A stretch of 61,688 nucleotides of DNA from Eutrophocola sp964490145 (GTDB taxonomy: Bacteria > Pseudomonadota > Gammaproteobacteria > Pseudomonadales > Pseudohongiellaceae). The position numbers and the translations under genes were made by a program. The stretch covers positions 1 through 61,688 of the forward strand of contig CAZBBS010000005.1 in assembly GCA_964490145.1 (NCBI GenBank), written 5' to 3'. Below the pieces are notes generated by a model. That model worked only from the letters and a program-made list of their open reading frames with translations. It did not search any database and was not told the origin of the DNA. Every line of letters begins with the position of its first letter. Position 1 is the first letter of the stretch. Positions 16,547 to 25,046 of the stretch are shown piece after piece.

Positions 16547-18184
16547 TTATTGCCGGAAAATCAGCAGGCCCAGGCCGGCGCTGGCCAGCAGCAGGGTGGC
16601 CGGGGATAGTCCGTCCAGCATGGCAGCCACTTCAGGATGCAGTGAGAACAGGGCCAGGACCAGCCCGGCAATGCCGAGAACCAGGAAACGCCGCGATTGT
16701 TTGCGTTTCAGGTTTTTTTCATTCTCCTGCTGTTCCTGGGTAAGCGCTTCAAGATGACGGCGGGAGACTTTCAGGGCCTGCATGCTGTCGTAAACCAGTT
16801 CGGGAATCTCCGGCAATTGCTCCAGCCACTCCGGCAGTTTCTCGCCCACTTTTTTCAGGTTGGCCAGGGGGGACAGGCGCTCTTTCTGCCAGTTTTCCAG
16901 AAAGGGCAGCGCGTTGTCCCACAGATCCAGATCGGGATAAAGCTGTTTGCCCAGGCCTTCAATATTCAGCAGGGTTTTTTGCAGAAGAACCAGAGACGGC
17001 TGCACTTCCATGTTGAAGCGGCGGGCGGTCCTGAACAATTGCAGCAGCAGCATACCGAAGGAGATGTCCTTCAGGGGTTTCTGGAAAATGGGTTCGCAAA
17101 CGCTGCGCATGGTGGCTTCAAAGGCATTGATCGGTGTATCGGGGGGGACCCAGCCGCATTCCACGTGTAATTCTGCCACCTTGCGATAGTCGCGCTTGAA
17201 AATAGCCAGCAGGTTCTTGGCCAGGTAGTACTGGTCATCACGGCTCAGGGTGCCAATGATGGCGCAGTCCAGGGCAATATATTGCGGGTTGTCGGGATGC
17301 TCGCGTGACACATAGACATTACCCGGATGCATGTCTGCATGAAAAAAGCTGTGATTGAATACCTGGGTGAAGAAAATTTTCACGCCTCGTTCGGCCAGGG
17401 TTTTCCGGTCGATGCCAGCCGCCTCGATTTCTGAAACCCGGCTCACCGGAATGCCATAGATGCGTTCCATCACCAGGACATTGGTTCGACAGTAGTCCCA
17501 GTAAACCTTTGGTACATACAGCAGGTCGGAGTCCTCAAAATTACGCCGCAGCTGAGTGGCATTGGCCCCTTCGGACATCAGGTTGAGTTCATCGTGGATG
17601 ATGTATTCGTAATCCTGAACCACTTCAATGGCGCGCAGGCGTTTGCCCTGGTCCAGGTTGTCCTCTACGAAGGCCGCCACACTTTTCAGCAGGGCGATGT
17701 CCTGGGCAATGATCCTGTCGATGCCGGGACGGATGACCTTGATTACCACTTCCTCACCCGTCAGGAGCCTGGCCGTATGCACCTGGGCAACGGATGCCGA
17801 GGCGAGAGGTTTGGCAGAGAAATCAGTAAACAGGTGGCCAACGCGATCGCCCAGGGATTTTTCGATCAGGGCCAGCGCCTGCAGTTCATCAAATGGGGGA
17901 ACGTTGTCCTGCAGGCTGGCGAGTTCGTCGGCAATATCTCCAGGCACCATGTCGCGACGGGTGGACAGTAGCTGACCGAACTTGATGAAGATGGGACCCA
18001 GCTCTTCCAGGGCCAGGCGCAGGCGGGCGCCACGATTCAACTGACCCAATACTGATGCGGTGGGCAGGGGGAGGGCAAGCAATGTCGTCAAAAGACGGGC
18101 ATGGGAAAGCCCGGTGAGTAAATCACCCAGGCGGTAGCGGTTGGCTACCCGGTAAATTTTGAGAAGTCTCAGCAGCCTGTTCAA
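16547..18184 (-). CDS. ubiB: Ubiquinone biosynthesis ABC1/ADCK-family ATPase UbiB
   Basis: UbiB is an atypical kinase-fold ATPase needed for ubiquinone assembly, probably helping extract hydrophobic intermediates from the membrane. The 545-residue protein contains the family signature KFGQLLSTRRDMVP (about residues 67-80), the Ala-rich nucleotide loop ASASVAQVH, the catalytic loop FHADMHPGNVYV and two C-terminal membrane helices (about 495-542). In Pseudomonas it is the third gene of ubiE-ubiJ-ubiB. Here 2.9 kb of other genes (18269-21150) separate it from ubiJ. Confidence 0.96.
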   Translation of the reverse strand: MNRLLRLLKIYRVANRYRLGDLLTGLSHARLLTTLLALPLPTASVLGQLNRGARLRLALEELGPIFIKFGQLLSTRRDMVPGDIADELASLQDNVPPFDELQALALIEKSLGDRVGHLFTDFSAKPLASASVAQVHTARLLTGEEVVIKVIRPGIDRIIAQDIALLKSVAAFVEDNLDQGKRLRAIEVVQDYEYIIHDELNLMSEGANATQLRRNFEDSDLLYVPKVYWDYCRTNVLVMERIYGIPVSRVSEIEAAGIDRKTLAERGVKIFFTQVFNHSFFHADMHPGNVYVSREHPDNPQYIALDCAIIGTLSRDDQYYLAKNLLAIFKRDYRKVAELHVECGWVPPDTPINAFEATMRSVCEPIFQKPLKDISFGMLLLQLFRTARRFNMEVQPSLVLLQKTLLNIEGLGKQLYPDLDLWDNALPFLENWQKERLSPLANLKKVGEKLPEWLEQLPEIPELVYDSMQALKVSRRHLEALTQEQQENEKNLKRKQSRRFLVLGIAGLVLALFSLHPEVAAMLDGLSPATLLLASAGLGLLIFRQ

Positions 18185-18268
18185 AACGGCAAAAGGGCTC
18201 CGCTGTCGTCGGGGGCGGCAACAATAGCACTATTCAGAATTGCAGTAAAATCAATGAACTCCACTATT

Positions 18269-18297
18269 TTGTTCTCACCTTTCGTGCTGAGTACAAT
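18269..18297 (+). promoter_or_regulatory. Candidate promoter for the EthD-type lipoprotein gene
   Basis: TTGTTC (18269-18274) and TACAAT (18292-18297, 5/6 to TATAAT) are 17 bp apart. The ATG at 18332 follows 35 bp later with AGAGGA as ribosome-binding site. Confidence 0.45.
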
Positions 18298-18331
18298 GCG
18301 CTGGCAAGACCAATAATGACAAGAGGATGAT

Positions 18332-19138
18332 ATGGAAAACAAGAATTCCAAACAGACCCGTATGAGCCGGCGCCAAATGCTGAAAACCACTGGCCAGGGG
18401 GTAACGCTGGCCGCACTGGCCTCAGCCGTGGGCTGCAGTACGGCGGGCATGTCCGGGGGAGCCAATATTGTCGGATCCACCTGCCTGACCATTTGCTATC
18501 TCAACAGTGAAGATGCGACCTTTGATTTTGACTATTATCGCGACAACCACCTGACACTGATCATGAACCTGTATGGCAAAGACGCTATCCAGCGCTTTGA
18601 ATTGCACAAACCCATCGAAATGCCCGGTGCACCACCGTCGCCGTACCTGGCGCATATCAATATCTATATCCGGGATGCTGAAGCCTTTGCCGCAGCTGGT
18701 GCCGAACATGGCCCTACGCTGGTGGCCGATGTCGCCAATTTTACCAATGCCCAGCTGGTTGCCCAGAATGAAATCATCTGGGGAGAGTCCGGCGGCGACC
18801 TGTTCTCCACGGAGCTGGGGCAGACCTGCATGGCCATTGTGTACCCCTATGAAGACGGTGCCCGTTTTGATCCGGATTATTACCGGGACAACCACATGAC
18901 TCTGATCATGGATCTGTACGGGCGTGAGGCTATCCGCCGCTTTGAAGTGCGCAAGCCCTCGCCGATGCCCGAGGGCAGCCCGTTGTTCATGGGTTCGGTA
19001 AATTTCTATATCGAGAGCCAGGCAGCCTTTGATGCTGCTGGTTTGGCCCATACCGACACGCTGGTAGCCGATGTGCCCAACTTTTCCAGTGTTTTTCCTC
19101 TTGTGATCCCGTCGGAAATCTACGGACTCGACAGCTGA
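18332..19138 (+). CDS. Tat-exported lipoprotein with two tandem EthD-like domains
   Basis: A 268-residue protein with a twin-arginine signal (SRRQMLK at 12-18), a hydrophobic stretch and a probable lipid-attachment Cys35 (ASAVGC). Two similar domains follow at about 50-150 and 155-265. Each begins with a Cys-led strand, then FDFDYYRDNHLTLIM or FDPDYYRDNHMTLIM, then RFE(L/V)-K-P-MP. The DYY-x2-NH pattern resembles the EthD dimeric alpha/beta-barrel family. One chain with two copies could fold as an internal dimer. EthD proteins are usually cytoplasmic and single-domain, so Tat export and duplication are unusual. The function is unknown. It has its own promoter and terminator, 3 kb from tatABC. 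Confidence 0.75.
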   Translation: MENKNSKQTRMSRRQMLKTTGQGVTLAALASAVGCSTAGMSGGANIVGSTCLTICYLNSEDATFDFDYYRDNHLTLIMNLYGKDAIQRFELHKPIEMPGAPPSPYLAHINIYIRDAEAFAAAGAEHGPTLVADVANFTNAQLVAQNEIIWGESGGDLFSTELGQTCMAIVYPYEDGARFDPDYYRDNHMTLIMDLYGREAIRRFEVRKPSPMPEGSPLFMGSVNFYIESQAAFDAAGLAHTDTLVADVPNFSSVFPLVIPSEIYGLDS

Positions 19139-19164
19139 TCCGGGAATTGATCCTGTGCTACATT

Positions 19165-19196
19165 ACAGCCGCCTACCCAGGCGGCTGTTTTCTTTC
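19165..19196 (+). terminator. Rho-independent terminator after the EthD-type gene
   Basis: ACAGCCGCC and GGCGGCTGT form a perfect 9-bp stem around the loop TACCCA, followed by a T-rich tail TTTCTTTCC. It starts 27 bp after the stop. The serine hydrolase gene begins 23 bp after the T-rich tail, so this hairpin sits in the leader region of that gene and argues against the earlier in-frame start at 19147. Confidence 0.8.
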
Positions 19197-19218
19197 CAAC
19201 CTGAAAAAGGATGTCATC

Positions 19219-20460
19219 ATGACTCGGGTATCCCGTTTTTTCCTGACCCTCGTGCTGTTCACTACGGCGTCTGCCCAGGGGCAGGTCATTTCCGATGCCG
19301 GCATGGCTGAACTCGACCGGTATCTGCAAGAAGCAGTGGCAAACTCCCGCATTCCCGGTCTTGTTGCGATGGTCACCAATGCCGACGGCATTATTTACCA
19401 GGGTGCTTATGGCAAAAGTCGGGTGGCGGAAAACCAGGCCATGACCCTCGACAGCATTTTCAATCTGGCGTCCATGACCAAGCCGATCACATCGCTGGCT
19501 GTCATGATGCTGGTGGAACAGGGCAGGGTTGATCTTGATGAACCCGTTGAAACCTACTTGCCTTACCTGGCCAACCGCCAGGTATTTACTTCAGTGAATC
19601 TGGATACCGGGGAGTATGAATCCCGACCAGCCAGCCGCAAGATGACGGTCAGGCATTTACTGACACATACGTCCGGCCTGGGATATGCCTTTGACAGTCC
19701 GGAATTGGCACGTCTGATGGGTTCCGATTTTGGGGCATCAGCCACAAGCCTGCCGTTGCTTCATGAGCCCGGCTCACAGTGGACCTATGGTGAGGGCACC
19801 CGTGTGCTGGGCCAGCTGGTGGAAACCGTGAGCGGCACCGGGCTGTATGATTTCCTGCGAAAAAATATTCTGTCTCCGCTGGTTATGACGGACACATTCT
19901 ACAAAGTGCCGACCATCAAGAAATTCAGGGTGGTCAGCCCGCATCGCAGCAACGGGACTGCCCTGGTTGAAGATGCGCTGCCGGATGGGGATATTGCATC
20001 CGCCGAAAACGGCGACGGCGGTTTGTACGGAGATGCGGATGACTACAGCCGCTTCATCCGGCTGTTTCTCAATGGCGGGGTCAATGATATTGGAGAGCGT
20101 CTGCTGGGTCGTGATCTGCTCAGATCCATGGGAACAGATCACACGGCCCCGATCAGGGTCAGGACCATGCCACAGACCAATCCTCTGCTGAGCCTGCCCT
20201 TTCCCCTGGGAGCCGGAGAAGACAGCTATGGACTTGGCTTCCAGGTGACCGCGGTACAACATGAAAACCGCCGGGCTCCGGGAAGCATGGCCTGGGCTGG
20301 CATTTTCAATACCGAATTCTGGATTGATCCGGCCAACAATATTGGCGCTGTGCTCCTGATGCAGTACCTGCCTTTTTATGATGATGAGGCGATTGAGGTG
20401 TTGCAGGGATTCGAGGAAAGAATTTACGCCAACCTGCAGGGTGGTCCACGCAATCGGTAA
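19219..20460 (+). CDS. Exported serine hydrolase, beta-lactamase class C / esterase family
   Basis: A 413-residue member of the class C beta-lactamase-like fold. I use the ATG at 19219 with AAAGGA upstream; a signal peptide follows (residues 1-19, ending TASA-Q). The nucleophile tetrad S85-M-T-K88 lies in NLASMTKPITSL. The second motif is Tyr-based (WTYGEG, in place of the YxN of true class C enzymes), and HTSGLGY follows the RHLLTH block. The lack of YxN and of a C-terminal KTG points to an esterase or D-aminopeptidase-like hydrolase rather than an antibiotic-resistance enzyme. The substrate is unknown. Its 3' end lies 6 bp from the convergent gene at 20467. Confidence 0.85.
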   Translation: MTRVSRFFLTLVLFTTASAQGQVISDAGMAELDRYLQEAVANSRIPGLVAMVTNADGIIYQGAYGKSRVAENQAMTLDSIFNLASMTKPITSLAVMMLVEQGRVDLDEPVETYLPYLANRQVFTSVNLDTGEYESRPASRKMTVRHLLTHTSGLGYAFDSPELARLMGSDFGASATSLPLLHEPGSQWTYGEGTRVLGQLVETVSGTGLYDFLRKNILSPLVMTDTFYKVPTIKKFRVVSPHRSNGTALVEDALPDGDIASAENGDGGLYGDADDYSRFIRLFLNGGVNDIGERLLGRDLLRSMGTDHTAPIRVRTMPQTNPLLSLPFPLGAGEDSYGLGFQVTAVQHENRRAPGSMAWAGIFNTEFWIDPANNIGAVLLMQYLPFYDDEAIEVLQGFEERIYANLQGGPRNR

Positions 20461-20466
20461 GCGTGA

Positions 20467-21150
20467 TCAGAGATTGAACGTCAGCATCATCTGTATCTGG
20501 TGCTGAATAAAATTCTCGGCATTGTTCTGATGGATATAGCGGTACTGGTAGTTGAAATCCAGCCGATTGCCGTTTTCCAGTTCATGAATGAATGATGCCA
20601 GCAAGCGGTCCTGACTGAAGCCCTTTTGGGCACTGATGCCGTAATCATTCAGGTTCAGGACCAGTTCGTTGCCCAGGCGCAGCTCATTTCGGGCAGACAG
20701 GGGCTTGTTCCAGTAGAGCACCAGTCTGGCCCGGGCTCCGACATCATCACTGGCGGTGAAATAACGTTCCTCAAGTCTTATCCTGAAATCCAGTTCATGA
20801 TTCAGACGCGGCAGGGTATAGCGATACTGCTGCCACAAACGATGCTCTTCACCATCCGCTGTGAGCCGGTCAAAATGCAGGTTGTAGGCTGCCGTCAGTT
20901 GACGGTTGCCGCTGTTTTTCCCGAATCGGGCCTCAAAAATTTCCCGCTCGGTTTCCTTGAACCCTTCTACAAAGCGCTTGTGCAGGGTGAACATGGAAAA
21001 CATGTCGTTTTGCATGGCGTGAGTTGCCCGTGCTGAAATCACGCTGACAGTTTCGTTTTCATAAGCTATGGCTGAATTCATGCCTGCAAAAACAGACACT
21101 GCACCAAAACACCATGCAGGAAAGTGTCGATGGAAACGCGGTATTTTCAC
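20467..21150 (-). CDS. Probable outer-membrane beta-barrel protein, DUF2490-like
   Basis: A 227-residue exported protein beginning with GTG 6 bp after the ubiJ stop, so translation is probably coupled to ubiJ. The signal peptide runs to about residue 29 (NSAIA-Y). The rest is rich in alternating strands with Arg and aromatic residues (EHRLWQQYRYTLPRLNHELDFR, shortened here to EHRLWQQYRY and HELDFRIRLEERYF). It ends QMMLTFNL, an outer-membrane-type C-terminus. The pattern resembles DUF2490 barrels, but I am only moderately sure. Its location behind ubiJ is not part of the usual ubi operon; function unknown. Confidence 0.6.
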   Translation of the reverse strand: MKIPRFHRHFPAWCFGAVSVFAGMNSAIAYENETVSVISARATHAMQNDMFSMFTLHKRFVEGFKETEREIFEARFGKNSGNRQLTAAYNLHFDRLTADGEEHRLWQQYRYTLPRLNHELDFRIRLEERYFTASDDVGARARLVLYWNKPLSARNELRLGNELVLNLNDYGISAQKGFSQDRLLASFIHELENGNRLDFNYQYRYIHQNNAENFIQHQIQMMLTFNL

Positions 21151-21156
21151 AGGGCT

Positions 21157-21771
21157 TCAGGAGGCAGGGTGGAGAAGATTGCTGCGAGCCTGAAGGCGAT
21201 CAAGACGCAGACGCAGGGAATTGATCCGTCGATAAAACTGTTCCACTTCAGCCGTTGACGGCACAAGCTTGCGTTCTTCATGCAGCCAGGCATCCACATC
21301 CCTGGTGACGTTTTGGGACGTTCGCCTGGCAAGGGCGGAGGTATGCTGGAGGCCATCACTCAACATTTGGGTGGGGATGTCACCGATCAGTTTGCTCAGT
21401 CGATATTCCCAGTCGACATCCATGCCGGAAAAAATGGATTGCAGTGCATTGACCACACCGGTGTCGCCTCGCAATTCCATGCCGTCTGCCTGCAGGTTGC
21501 CGGTATCCCGGGTGACGAGTCTTTTAAGCAGTGACATGGGACTGCCAGCAATCATGGCGTCATAGGCCAACTCTTCATTGCCGCTTAGCATGATGCCTTT
21601 ATCACAGATCAATACATTCAGTGACATGCCGGGCGGTTCGCAATGTATGCGCAGAACCTTGCCGGACAGGGATGCCAGCTGTTTTTCAGCCCGCGGGTCC
21701 ATGGCCATTATCTGATTGATGCCGGTTTCAATACCCGATAACAGGGCGGCATTGAGCAGGGAAGCGATCAT
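21157..21771 (-). CDS. ubiJ: Ubiquinone biosynthesis accessory factor UbiJ
   Basis: UbiJ is a lipid-binding accessory protein of the ubiquinone synthesis complex. The 204-residue length matches E. coli UbiJ (201). An SCP2-like lipid-binding domain occupies about 20-110 (for example VLRIHCEPPGMSLNVLICD and DAMIAGSPMSLLKRL). A C-terminal coiled coil follows (about 165-200, FYRRINSLRLRLDRLQAR). It lies 11 bp after ubiE in the same direction, the standard ubiE-ubiJ order. The ubiB gene that normally follows is displaced by about 3 kb. Confidence 0.93.
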   Translation of the reverse strand: MIASLLNAALLSGIETGINQIMAMDPRAEKQLASLSGKVLRIHCEPPGMSLNVLICDKGIMLSGNEELAYDAMIAGSPMSLLKRLVTRDTGNLQADGMELRGDTGVVNALQSIFSGMDVDWEYRLSKLIGDIPTQMLSDGLQHTSALARRTSQNVTRDVDAWLHEERKLVPSTAEVEQFYRRINSLRLRLDRLQARSNLLHPAS

Positions 21772-21782
21772 CGCAGTAGGGT

Positions 21783-22547
21783 TCAGGAAGCCTGGGGTTT
21801 AAAGCCGATATGGATGGCACAGATGCCGCCCATGACATTGTGGTATTTGCAGTTTTCAAAACCGGCATCCACCATCATTTGCTTCAGGGTTTCCTGATCC
21901 GGGTGCATGCGGATGGATTCCACCAGGTACTGGTAGCTGTCGGCATCACCGGTAATCAGTTGGCCGGCCTTGGGCCAGAGCATGGAGTACACATCGTAGG
22001 CCTTGCCAACGACAGGATTAACGGGCTTGGAAAATTCCAGGACAAGAACACGGCCACCGGGTCTTGTTTTGGCAAACATGGAGCGCAGGGCGGCATCCTT
22101 GTCAGTCACATTGCGCAGACCGTAGGCAATGCAGATACAGTCAAACGTGTTGTCTTCAAACGGGAGTTTTTCGGCATTGGCCAGGGTGTAGCTGATGTTT
22201 TCGCACTTGCCCTTGTCCAGAATGCGGTCACGTCCGACGCGGACCATGGATTCATTGATGTCCGCCAGTACCACCTGGCCTTCACGGCCGACGATGGGTG
22301 AAAACAGCAGGCTGAAATCGCCAGTGCCGCCGGCAAGATCCAGCACTTTCATACCGGGACGCAGGGCGCTTAATTCAACCGTGAAGCGTTTGATCAGGCG
22401 ATGAGTGCCCAGCGACATGACATCGTTCATGATGTCGTATTTGCGGGCCACGGAATGGAAAACCTGGCCAACCAGGCCGGCCTTGTCCTCAACCGGGACC
22501 TGGCGATAGCCGAAATGGGTGGTTTTACCGGTGTTTTCGTTGTTCAT
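21783..22547 (-). CDS. ubiE: Ubiquinone/menaquinone C-methyltransferase UbiE
   Basis: UbiE transfers a methyl group from SAM to C2 of the ubiquinone precursor (and demethylmenaquinone). The 254-residue protein contains the class I SAM motifs VLDLAGGTGDFSLLF and later GRVLVLEFSKP. The UbiE signatures YDIMNDVMSLGTHRLIKR near residue 40 and AYGLRNVTDKDAAL in the middle are both intact. It lies 65 bp after the DUF971 gene in the same direction, so it may be part of an hslV-hslU-DUF971-ubiE-ubiJ transcript. Confidence 0.97.
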   Translation of the reverse strand: MNNENTGKTTHFGYRQVPVEDKAGLVGQVFHSVARKYDIMNDVMSLGTHRLIKRFTVELSALRPGMKVLDLAGGTGDFSLLFSPIVGREGQVVLADINESMVRVGRDRILDKGKCENISYTLANAEKLPFEDNTFDCICIAYGLRNVTDKDAALRSMFAKTRPGGRVLVLEFSKPVNPVVGKAYDVYSMLWPKAGQLITGDADSYQYLVESIRMHPDQETLKQMMVDAGFENCKYHNVMGGICAIHIGFKPQAS

Positions 22548-22612
22548 TGGTGCGGCGTCGGGTTTGCAGATCGAGGTCGCTATTGTACTGCATCACTCCG
22601 GTTTGGGGAGGA

Positions 22613-23017
22613 TTATTCGCCGCTGTCGTTCAGCGGCATAATGTTGACCACCTGGACGCCGGCAGGCAGGGCTTCACGGCGGGCACCGGCTTTGGCCAGC
22701 CTGGCCAGGTAGGCATCCCACATACTGGTCTGGTTCAGACACAGTTCTCGCAGGTACTCCCAGCTATAGATTCCGGTGTCGTGGCCATCATCAAAGCGTA
22801 GACGTATGGCGTAATTGCCAATGCTTTCCAGGTTGTCGATTTTGACGTGCTTTTTACCGGTCTGCAGAACTTCCTGGCCATGGCCGTGGCCGCGGACTTC
22901 TGCCGAAGGTGAATGCACACGGAGGAATTCGGCCGGCAGTGAATAGAGCCCCCCATCCGAGTAACCCAGTTCAAGGATGCCGGATTTGCGATGCAGTTTT
23001 ATGCTGGCAGGAATCAT
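22613..23017 (-). CDS. DUF971 family protein (GBBH-like N-terminal domain)
   Basis: A 134-residue DUF971 protein, a small domain also found at the N-terminus of gamma-butyrobetaine hydroxylase and in Fe-S assembly proteins. Visible family features are LELGYSDGGLYSLPAEFLRVHSPSAE (written here in part: LPAEFLRVHSPSAE), IGNYAIRLRFDDGHDTGIYSW and YLRELC. It lies 5 bp after hslU in the same direction. The hslVU-DUF971 pairing is common in gammaproteobacteria, but the role of the protein is not established. Confidence 0.88.
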   Translation of the reverse strand: MIPASIKLHRKSGILELGYSDGGLYSLPAEFLRVHSPSAEVRGHGHGQEVLQTGKKHVKIDNLESIGNYAIRLRFDDGHDTGIYSWEYLRELCLNQTSMWDAYLARLAKAGARREALPAGVQVVNIMPLNDSGE

Positions 23018-23022
23018 AGGGT

Positions 23023-24342
23023 TTACAGAATGAAACGACTCAGGTCTTCATTGTCTGCCAGGTCGCCGAGGTTGCTGTCCACGAAGGCGGCATCAACGAC
23101 AACATGACCTTTGCCTTCATCCACCAGTTCGCGGGCATTGAAGGAGGTATTTTCCAGCAGGCGTTCCATGACCGTATGCAGCCGGCGGGCACCGATGTTT
23201 TCAGTGCGCTCGTTCACCTGCCAGGCAATTTCGGAAATGCGCTTGATACCATCGGCGGTGAACTCCAGTTCGATGCCTTCTGTTTTCAGCAGTTCCACAT
23301 ACTGTCGGCACAAAGAGGCATCCGGCTCAGTCAGGATGCGTTCAAAGTCATCAGCGCTCAGTGCATCCAGCTCCACACGAATGGGCAGGCGCCCCTGCAG
23401 TTCCGGAATGAGGTCGGATGGCTTGGACAGATGGAAGGCGCCGGACGCAATGAACAGGATGTGGTCGGTTTTTACCGAGCCATACTTGGTGGACACAGTT
23501 GAGCCTTCAATCAGGGGTAAAAGATCCCGTTGTACGCCTTCGCGGGAGACACTGCCGCCCTGTTGTTCATTCCTGGTGGCCACCTTGTCGATTTCATCAA
23601 GGAATACAATAGCTGTCTGCTCGGTAATTTCTATGGCCCGGGTTTTCAGTTCGTCTTCATTGATCAGTTTTGCCGCTTCTTCGTCCTGCAATATTTTCAG
23701 GCCGGATTTGACACTGACGCGACGGGTTTTCTTGCGGCCGCCGCCCAGGTTGGAAAACATGCTCGACAACTGGCTGCTCATATCCTCCATGCCGGGAGGG
23801 GCCATGATTTCAACGCCAATTCGCTCGGACACCTTGATTTCTATTTCCTTGTCATCGAGATTGCCTTCCCGCAGTTTTTTACGGAAAACCTGGCGGGAGC
23901 CGGCAGTATCCGGATTGTCATCAGAGGAGCCCGGCAGAAGAATATCCAGTACCTGGTCTTCGGCAGCATTGGCAGCCTGGACGGATACCTTCTGCAACTG
24001 TTCTTCGCGCAGCATTTTGACAGCGATATCCACGAGGTCGCGAATGATGGATTCCACATCACGGCCCACGTAGCCTACTTCCGTAAACTTGGTGGCTTCA
24101 ATCTTGATGAAGGGGGAGCCGGCGAGCCTGGCCAGGCGACGGGCGATTTCGGTTTTACCCACACCGGTAGGGCCGATCATCAGAATATTCTTGGGGGTGA
24201 CCTCATGGCGCAGCGCCTCGGGCAGCTGCATCCGGCGCCAGCGATTGCGCAGGGCAATGGCCACGGCGCGCTTGGCATCCTGCTGACCGACAATATGCTT
24301 GTCGAGTTCAGCGGCAATCTGTTTCGGGGTGAAATCCGACAT
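23023..24342 (-). CDS. hslU: ATP-dependent protease ATPase subunit HslU
   Basis: HslU is the AAA+ unfoldase of the HslVU (ClpYQ) protease. The 439-residue protein has Walker A GPTGVGKT (57-64), the pore loop GYVGRD, Walker B VFLDEIDKV, and the sensor/arginine regions ERTENIGARRLHTVME. It ends DLSRFIL, the conserved C-terminal tail that docks into HslV. It follows hslV by 4 bp, as expected for an operon. Confidence 0.98.
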   Translation of the reverse strand: MSDFTPKQIAAELDKHIVGQQDAKRAVAIALRNRWRRMQLPEALRHEVTPKNILMIGPTGVGKTEIARRLARLAGSPFIKIEATKFTEVGYVGRDVESIIRDLVDIAVKMLREEQLQKVSVQAANAAEDQVLDILLPGSSDDNPDTAGSRQVFRKKLREGNLDDKEIEIKVSERIGVEIMAPPGMEDMSSQLSSMFSNLGGGRKKTRRVSVKSGLKILQDEEAAKLINEDELKTRAIEITEQTAIVFLDEIDKVATRNEQQGGSVSREGVQRDLLPLIEGSTVSTKYGSVKTDHILFIASGAFHLSKPSDLIPELQGRLPIRVELDALSADDFERILTEPDASLCRQYVELLKTEGIELEFTADGIKRISEIAWQVNERTENIGARRLHTVMERLLENTSFNARELVDEGKGHVVVDAAFVDSNLGDLADNEDLSRFIL

Positions 24343-24346
24343 AGTC

Positions 24347-24886
24347 TCAGTTATCCAGTACTTCTATGGTGAGGTTGTGATTGGTGTAGACGCAGATATC
24401 AGCAGCAATGTTCAGGCTTTTCTCGACAATACTGCGGGCATCAAGATCGGTGTTGTCGAGCAGAGCGCGGGCTGCAGACTGGGCAAAGCTGCCGCCGGAA
24501 CCAATGGCCATCAGGCTGTCTTCCGGTTCGATGACATCACCATTACCGGTAATGATCAATGAGCTGTCCTTGTCCGCAACCACCAGCAGTGCTTCCAGAC
24601 GACGAAGGGCGCGGTCACTGCGCCACAGTTTGGCCAGTTCCACGGCCGCCCGTGTCAGTTTGCCGGAATGTTTTTCCAGCTGTTCCTCAAAACGTTCGAA
24701 CAGGGTGAAGGCATCTGCGGTGCCGCCAGCGAAACCGGCGATGACCTTGTCATTGTAGAGGCGTCTTACTTTGCGGGCATTGCCTTTCATGACGGTACTG
24801 CCCTGGCTGACCTGGCCATCACCACCGACCACTACCTGGCCATTTCGGCGCACCGACAGTATCGTTGTTCCTCTGTATTGCTCCAT
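24347..24886 (-). CDS. hslV: ATP-dependent protease peptidase subunit HslV
   Basis: HslV is the threonine protease of HslVU. The 179-residue protein begins MEQYRG-TTILSVRR. The catalytic Thr is therefore residue 7, behind a six-residue propeptide; in E. coli the Thr directly follows the initiator Met. Core motifs GGDGQVSQGSTVMKGN, LYNDKVIAGFAGGTADAF and AIGSGGSFAQSAARAL are intact. The 60 bp upstream run into the second N gap, so its promoter may be hidden or it may be transcribed from the SPOR gene. Confidence 0.97.
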   Translation of the reverse strand: MEQYRGTTILSVRRNGQVVVGGDGQVSQGSTVMKGNARKVRRLYNDKVIAGFAGGTADAFTLFERFEEQLEKHSGKLTRAAVELAKLWRSDRALRRLEALLVVADKDSSLIITGNGDVIEPEDSLMAIGSGGSFAQSAARALLDNTDLDARSIVEKSLNIAADICVYTNHNLTIEVLDN

Positions 24887-24946
24887 GGGGACTCCTGGAA
24901 TCTGGTCAATCTAGCGGATGTGGGGGCAGGCCTGGAAAATTCAAGG

Positions 24947-25046
24947 NNNNNNNNNNNNNNNNNNNNNNNNNNNNNNNNNNNNNNNNNNNNNNNNNNNNNN
25001 NNNNNNNNNNNNNNNNNNNNNNNNNNNNNNNNNNNNNNNNNNNNNN
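24947..25046. other. Assembly gap of 100 N
   Basis: A second run of exactly 100 N. It removes the 3' end of the SPOR gene and any hslV promoter. The true length is unknown. Confidence 0.97.

Noticed and set aside
19219..20460. True class C (AmpC) beta-lactamase
   Set aside because: SxxK is present but the YxN motif reads YGE and no KTG is found, so resistance function is not supported.
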